Source: a virus
Length of the DNA stretch: 22,361 bases
Virus record (IMG/VR): IMGVR_UViG_3300031695_000038
Location: 1 to 22,361 of that record
Direction: 5' to 3' (one strand)
Shown: positions 21,410 to 22,361 of the stretch, piece by piece
Layout: each line of letters opens with the position of its first letter
Numbering within the stretch: the stretch's first letter is position 1
Position numbers and translations under genes: made by a program
The notes under the pieces: model-generated
What the model was told of the DNA's origin: nothing
Database searches by the model: none
Seen by the model: only the letters and a program-made list of their open reading frames with translations

Positions 21410-22311
21410 GCTGCCACCCTTATATCCTCAAGCATAGGTAATACTTTCCTTATCTTCTGCTCTCTTGTGATGACTGTAGCTGCTTGATTGCGTATGTTCT
21501 TGAACTTACTATGGCTGCTCCAGTCTGTTAGTGTATTGAACAGCGCCCATAAGTTACCGCCCATCTCATCTACATACTTAACATGTATGTCTTCTAGTAC
21601 ACCATTGAGTACCTTGCTTGTACCTGCTAGATTTAAGAACACATTCTGTGCTTGCAAGTCAGTAACAGATATCTTTGGATACTGCTTCCAGTACTCTGCG
21701 TTCTGTAGGTAAACATCCAGACTAGTCTCTAGCCTATCAACAGCGACATCAGTATCTAGGTTCATGGTATGCTTACCATAAAAGCTACTAAAGAAATCAC
21801 CTATCACCTGTCCATTTAAACAGGCTAGTCTAAGCGCACCTACTAGTGACATGAACTTCCAACTGCCATCATAACTATTAAGAACAGATATCTTTAAGTC
21901 CATCGGGTCATCTTTCTTAACCTCTATTCTATGAGCAGGGAATGTGTAGGTAACTACAGTTCTTGCACCTCCATGTGACTGTTGTATGTCACGCTCCATA
22001 CCTCGTGTGTCTAATCCACTACGATATATAGCACGCTCATAGTCAGGGATAATGTCTGCGTTCTGTATGACATTGTATCCTTTACCTACGACTGAGATGA
22101 TGTTACCTTTCTCATCTACTACAGCTTTGTGTGTATTTATTATATGCTCGTACTCTTGTTCTTCAGTTTGCATTAAACCTTTTATAGATAAAGATTCATA
22201 TTCATTACTTTCTATTGTCTTGGTATACAATGGTTCTGTGTGTACCTTAATGAAATCATCAGCGACTAGCGCCCTGCTTTCTGCATCTGTATAACTTGAA
22301 TCATAATACAT
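21406..22311 (-). CDS. DUF932-family phage/plasmid-like protein
   Basis: The 301-aa protein shows the DUF932 layout: ISVVGKGYNVIQNADIIPDY (the 'YxvvqN' stretch), an internal beta part with GARTVVTYTFPAHRI, SVLNSYDGSWKFMSLVGALR with LACLNGQVIG (the 'R.vC.NG' motif of the family) and a helical C-terminal half. The molecular function of DUF932 proteins is not known; they are common in phages and plasmids, often next to early genes. Here it heads the small early genes before the replication block. ATG is preceded by GGAG about 7 bases away. A shorter start is possible at an internal Met but the N-terminus looks natural. Confidence 0.82.
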   Translation of the reverse strand: MYYDSSYTDAESRALVADDFIKVHTEPLYTKTIESNEYESLSIKGLMQTEEQEYEHIINTHKAVVDEKGNIISVVGKGYNVIQNADIIPDYERAIYRSGLDTRGMERDIQQSHGGARTVVTYTFPAHRIEVKKDDPMDLKISVLNSYDGSWKFMSLVGALRLACLNGQVIGDFFSSFYGKHTMNLDTDVAVDRLETSLDVYLQNAEYWKQYPKISVTDLQAQNVFLNLAGTSKVLNGVLEDIHVKYVDEMGGNLWALFNTLTDWSSHSKFKNIRNQAATVITREQKIRKVLPMLEDIRVAA

Positions 22312-22329
22312 AACTTACTCCTCTATTGT

Positions 22330-22361
22330 TTATAAAATCCCAGACTCATCGATAGCATTTT
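22330..22361 (-). CDS. C-terminal end of an upstream gene (partial)
   Basis: At the right edge, reading minus, a frame gives NAIDESGIL and a TAA at 22330-22332. It ends 19 bases before the DUF932 start, the usual gap for this phage. A second frame (ending at a TAG near 22323, with SMSLGFYKQ) is also open, so the choice is uncertain; NAIDESGIL looks more like a natural protein end. Nothing can be said about the product. Confidence 0.35.
   Translation of the reverse strand, partial: NAIDESGIL

Noticed and set aside
1-22361. tRNA genes, integrase, attachment site or insertion sequence
   Set aside because: I found no cloverleaf-like sequence, recombinase motif, or terminal inverted repeat by reading either strand; a tRNAscan or profile search would be needed for certainty.

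Overview
The window looks like part of a strictly lytic, podovirus-like phage of the kind known from marine viral genomes. The evidence is a T7-like replication set (family A DNA polymerase, primase-helicase, gp2.5-like single-stranded DNA-binding protein, PD-(D/E)XK exonuclease, RusA-like resolvase, DUF3310 protein) next to a podovirus tail and ejection-protein block. The DNA is AT-rich, genes are packed with 1-4 base stop/start overlaps, and no integrase, repressor, tRNA or CRISPR is visible. An AT-rich marine alphaproteobacterial host (SAR11-like) fits the style, but that is inference. Terminase, portal, major capsid protein, endolysin and any phage RNA polymerase are not in this window.

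Plus strand, 1-14027 (late block). It opens with the end of a small gene, then a five-gene run of predicted secreted or membrane proteins (248-3522): a signal-peptide protein with a C-terminal membrane segment, a 517-residue secreted protein with a nidogen-like domain, a membrane-anchored coiled coil, an XhlA-like coiled coil with C-terminal membrane segment, and a holin-like multi-pass protein. Next come a tail tubular A-like adaptor, a tail stabilisation/hub-like protein, a short fibre-like protein and a glycine-rich tip protein resembling T-even gp38 adhesins. The block ends with three proteins interpreted as internal virion/ejection proteins (274, 303 and 1302 aa) and a 441-aa lysine-rich repeat protein.

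Minus strand, 14024-22361 (replication block, read right to left). The order is DUF932 protein, three small unknown proteins including one with a helix-turn-helix, two more small proteins, SSB, primase-helicase, a 48-aa very basic protein, DNA polymerase, DUF3310 protein, exonuclease, a 36-aa membrane peptide, then a Rho-independent terminator, RusA-like resolvase, an 84-aa unknown and a 48-aa lipoprotein. The two blocks converge near 14.03 kb with almost no gap.

Most interesting points: (i) the compact envelope cassette at 248-3522, with a membrane segment and a signal peptide encoded in two frames of the same 59 bases; (ii) a 62-base-offset partial duplication at the start of the holin-like gene that creates a 21-codon upstream reading frame and alternative starts; (iii) four small genes easy to miss (lipoprotein, proline-rich peptide, 36-aa membrane peptide, 48-aa basic peptide); (iv) a possible RNA structure hiding the ribosome-binding site of the primase-helicase.
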